This document shows positions 61,258 through 64,000 of a DNA stretch of 64,000 nucleotides, piece after piece. Under the pieces are notes generated by a model. The model searched no databases and had not been told where the DNA came from. It was given only the letters and a program-made list of their open reading frames with translations. Numbering within the stretch: the first letter of the stretch is position 1; each line of letters starts with the position of its first letter. A program made the translations under genes and the position numbers. The DNA comes from Amphirosellinia nigrospora (taxonomy: Eukaryota > Ascomycota > Sordariomycetes > Xylariales > Xylariaceae), in contig SCHM01000004.1 in the NCBI GenBank assembly GCA_004123355.1, positions 2,108,001 through 2,172,000 of the forward strand, written 5' to 3'.

Positions 61258-61877
61258 ATGTCAATATTTCGGAGAGCTCTATTCACCTCAACACGACAGA
61301 TCAAATCGACTAACCGTCTCATAAGTCCTCTACCAGCACACCGAATCCCCTCTCTTTCGACATTCACCCCAATTCGCACCATGGCCGACATGACCCCTGT
61401 TTTCAGCAAAGATGCGGCTCCCGTGAGTATCCTATTCTAGCCGTAGTTAGTGAATATTGCTTGACTAATGAAAGTCGATAGCCGCGGGCCCTTATGTATG
61501 ACCTACGGTTCCCCGCGTCTTGTCCTCGTAACGTGCCTGACATGAAATTGAAAATAGTCACACGCCATCAAGACCCCCACGGCCATCTACTGCTCGGGCT
61601 CAATTCCCATGGACTCTGAGGGCAATCTCATTACGGATCTATTACCGAACAGACTACTCAGGTCTTCAAGAACCTGAAGGCCGTGCTCACAGAAGCCGGC
61701 TCCTCGCTCGACAAGGTCGTCAAGGTCAACATCTTCTTGGCGGATATGGCTCGTTCGCCGAGATGAACGAGGAGTACGCGAAATGGCTCACTCACAAAGC
61801 CGGCTCGCAGCTGTGTTGCCGTCAAGACTCTCCCCAAGAATGTTGATGTCGAGATTGAATGCATCGCACTACCATGA
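61258..61877 (+). CDS. MMF1: RidA/YjgF family enamine/imine deaminase (Mmf1/Hmf1-like)
   Basis: Hydrolyses reactive 2-aminoacrylate-type enamines and imines. The first part ([20 protein letters not shown], then [16 protein letters not shown]) is basic, Ser/Thr-rich and lacks acidic residues, so a mitochondrial presequence. A second ATG in strong context (CACCATGGCC, 61,381) starts [14 protein letters not shown] and could give a cytosolic form. Core segments: [85 protein letters not shown] (substrate-binding Arg just before). A tiny exon (PRA-Y region, about 61,483-61,496) lies between two introns. At least four indels interrupt the frame (near 61,490, 61,635, 61,755 and 61,798). All conserved blocks are present. 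Confidence 0.75.
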
Positions 61878-62354
61878 GCAGGCAGCACATTGCGGTTAGG
61901 CACTGCCCATTCGATACGCTCATTAGCGGCCAAGTGACTAGCGGTAAGGAATAAAGAAGAGGTAGAAATATCTGCAATATAATTCATTTCAGCAACGTAT
62001 TTGAATCTTTGAGACTATGCATCAAACTCAATTAACCAGCTGTCGCAAGAGACACCTGAACGACGGGCTTTATACGACAGCAGGCGTCTATAGCTGGATG
62101 ACATGCAGGGTGTCTGGCACTAGCTACCACAAATTATATTTCTATTATTACCTGAGTACTTGTGTGTCTTCACAAACAGTGTCTCATCTTAGACAATATT
62201 GACCAAGCTCGCCACGTTTACAACTATTTTTTGCTATAAATAGATCTGAGAAACTCAACAGTATGTATCTACAAGTATGCAACCAATTTAATCTATTACG
62301 CTTCCCATTTTTCACGAAGCATCCCTTCGTACGAGGGACCTAATGTTTCAGGTA
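61878..62354. other. Convergent 3' flanks
   Basis: Between the RidA gene (+) and the next minus-strand frame. Small frames lack recognisable domains. Confidence 0.45.
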
Positions 62355-63197
62355 CTAACTAGCATCAAGGCTCACCTGACGAATGTGTTGGCTACACACT
62401 GGTATCACTTTAATAGCTACCGCAATACTTTCAGACGGTGTCGATGGCACATCAATGGTGTTGTATGGGTCGTACTCACCTTCGTTCTCATCGTGGTCCT
62501 CGTCGCCGAGGGCGCCGCCTTTTCCTTCTTCGTCCGATGGTGTCACATGTGTGGGGTCGAGCTTCAGATCATCTACCTGCTTGGTATCCCGCCAGCCTCC
62601 AAGTTCAGAGATCGGCGACATCGAACGGGTTTGGCCTGGTAGCACAAGCCAATTGATTGGCGAGTACGGGCCGGCGAGGACTCGTACCTTGGGATCCCTT
62701 AGTTGCAACGAAGTCATTCGAGACGCACAGTTCCAACCCCAGGATTTGCTGAAGTTGTATATCACCACACCGGGGATGCCGTACAGAAGTTCGATCTCGG
62801 CCTCTTGTCGAACATGGTGAAGCCTCTCTACAGTCTCACGGCTTGGTTCATTGAGTATCTGTTGAACCTCTCTTGTTCCTTTTGTCCTAGGTCCGATCTG
62901 GATTTGTTTCGCTGCCCGCTCTTGTTCTATCGATAACGCTGTCAGGGACTCTGACGTACCTTCATTCAGCCAAGCAATAGTTTCTTTCCGACCTCGATCT
63001 TGTGGTACGAAGGTTATAGTCGCATGGTCTCCGTGGGGATCGCTGCTATAAGCCTGTCGAGGAGAACATGCCGGCATGGGGCCACTTTTAGGTGATAGTC
63101 TCTGAAAGCTCCCCTCTACTGGTGAGCTTATCTGCCTCTTATGCTTTGCTTTATTCTCACTTTTGTGTGAAACGAAAAGTTGCTTGATGCGTTCCAT
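62355..63197 (-). CDS. Hypothetical protein, 280 residues
   Basis: A single uninterrupted minus-strand frame of 280 codons starting MERIKQLFVSHKSENKAKHK. The N-terminal 60 residues are basic and Ser/Pro-rich. A middle segment (RREVQQILNEPS-like: TREVQQILNEPSRETVERLH) looks helical. A part with PINWLVLPGQTRSMSP follows, then an acidic tract (DEEGKGGALGDEDHDENEGE). I recognise no family. Length and clean frame make it the best gene candidate in the last 2 kb. An intron near the 3' end cannot be excluded, since the last 30 residues (VAIKVIPVCSQHIRQVSLDA) look less natural. Confidence 0.5.
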   Translation of the reverse strand: MERIKQLFVSHKSENKAKHKRQISSPVEGSFQRLSPKSGPMPACSPRQAYSSDPHGDHATITFVPQDRGRKETIAWLNEGTSESLTALSIEQERAAKQIQIGPRTKGTREVQQILNEPSRETVERLHHVRQEAEIELLYGIPGVVIYNFSKSWGWNCASRMTSLQLRDPKVRVLAGPYSPINWLVLPGQTRSMSPISELGGWRDTKQVDDLKLDPTHVTPSDEEGKGGALGDEDHDENEGEYDPYNTIDVPSTPSESIAVAIKVIPVCSQHIRQVSLDAS

Positions 63198-64000
63198 CTC
63201 GGAAATATTTTAAGAGTGGTTCTCGAAAGGTGATTTGATGTGATTACGATAATAAGGTAGCCGTCCGTCATCGGAATTCGAGATGGGGGTTTATTAAGAG
63301 CAAATATTGCTAATTGCAACAACCAAGGCCTTTCTTTCAGGAGAAGAACAATTTGGGACTGGTCAAAGAACCAGAGGATTGTTTCTAGTTCATACAGCGA
63401 CAATGTGGATTGTTGGCTCTTTCACCACCCAGATTATGAAAGAAACTATTGTGACTAAGGGTGCAGTGAGTATATGGGTAAGCAGCCCATCATCGTCGGC
63501 TCTAAGCTATATTCTCTTCTTTCTATTATGATGATACTCTCCCTATATGTAAAATATTCATCTATGTTTGGTATATATTATGCATGTTGGCAACTAAGCG
63601 CTTGCACCTTCCACGCATGCGGAGAGATAATATTGATACAGGTACACATAGGTCAATCCAGATTTATTAATTAAACTCCTCATGGCAGCCTCAACAGTAA
63701 AACCGACCCCTAAGAGCCATAATCATTTTACCACGTCATGATAAAGCACCGAGTTGAGTACTAAGTTAGAATAGCCTTGTCATAGCAAGTGTGACTCGCC
63801 GGGTTAAAAGGCGATGGAGTACGACTACGCCTTTGATCTGCCTTTGACAATCTTCGCCTTTCAAGATGGTATATGAACAGTGCCTAAAAATAATCAGACA
63901 AAGGTAACCAGAGCACTAAGAACACAGGTTTGGCCACAATCCAAGGGATACAGGAGGTGTTTAAAAACGCCCCGCCTGTCCTCGTAACGAGGGAGAGGCA
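63198..64000. other. Right end of the window, no convincing gene
   Basis: Frames at 63128-63403 (-), 63307-63531 (+) and 63474-63674 (+) have no recognisable domain. The last 60 bp are GC-richer and may belong to a gene outside. Confidence 0.4.

Noticed and set aside
1-64000. CRISPR arrays, bacterial operons or phage genes
   Set aside because: Introns and gene families are fungal; no regularly spaced repeats were seen.
1-64000. tRNA or rRNA genes
   Set aside because: I looked for GGTTCGAATCC-like T-arms with a matching acceptor stem and found none convincing; a tRNA scan could still find one.

Overview
The window is genomic DNA of a filamentous ascomycete (Pezizomycotina). The genes have short introns (about 45-230 nt) with GTNNGT donors and CTAAC/CTNAC branch points. 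The proteins are fungal types: Pmt4, Eaf6, Ump1, a 2EXR protein, an AA9-type LPMO and a GH18 chitinase. The promoters are full of TACCTACC/GGTAGGTA words, and one large AT-rich block carries C-to-T decay typical of RIP. I cannot name the species.

Left arm (1-31,290): a gene-dense, mostly housekeeping block. In order: the 3' end of a prenylated membrane-anchored ubiquitin-fold protein (+), proteasome maturation factor Ump1 (-), a tandem ABC-ATPase of the yeast YDR061W type (+), a CCCH/DUF1771/Smr protein (-), protein O-mannosyltransferase Pmt4 (-), an F-box/JmjC protein (-), eIF4A (+), an unrecognised coiled-coil protein (+), a small one-helix membrane protein (+), a dipeptidyl-peptidase V-like S9 peptidase (-), NuA4 subunit Eaf6 (-), a PWI/RS splicing protein (-), an isochorismatase-like hydrolase (-) and an unrecognised protein (-).

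Centre (31,294-47,215): a three-level nest of transposons, which is the most striking structure here. A Fot1/pogo-like DNA transposon (about 1.85 kb, 49-bp terminal inverted repeats, TA target duplication) is split by LTR retrotransposon A (271-bp LTRs). Element A is itself split by LTR retrotransposon B (287-bp LTRs, GTTAA duplication). Most of the block has decayed to nearly pure A/T and has no meaningful open frame. The decay is patchy and in places strand-biased.

Right arm (47,216-64,000): a looser, more accessory-looking region. It holds an FAHD1-type acylpyruvase (+), a GH18 chitinase (-), a long gene-poor stretch, a 2EXR-domain protein (+), an AA9-like copper LPMO (-), a prenylcysteine-oxidase-like flavoprotein with a predicted vacuolar-sorting tail (+), a RidA/Mmf1 homologue (+) and an unrecognised protein (-).

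A technical point affects many genes. At least two dozen reading-frame breaks are apparent across about a dozen genes, including essential ones, and almost all would be explained by one missing base, often in a short homopolymer. This looks like consensus error in the assembly rather than gene decay. CDS spans below run from start to stop across introns, and breaks are noted for each gene.
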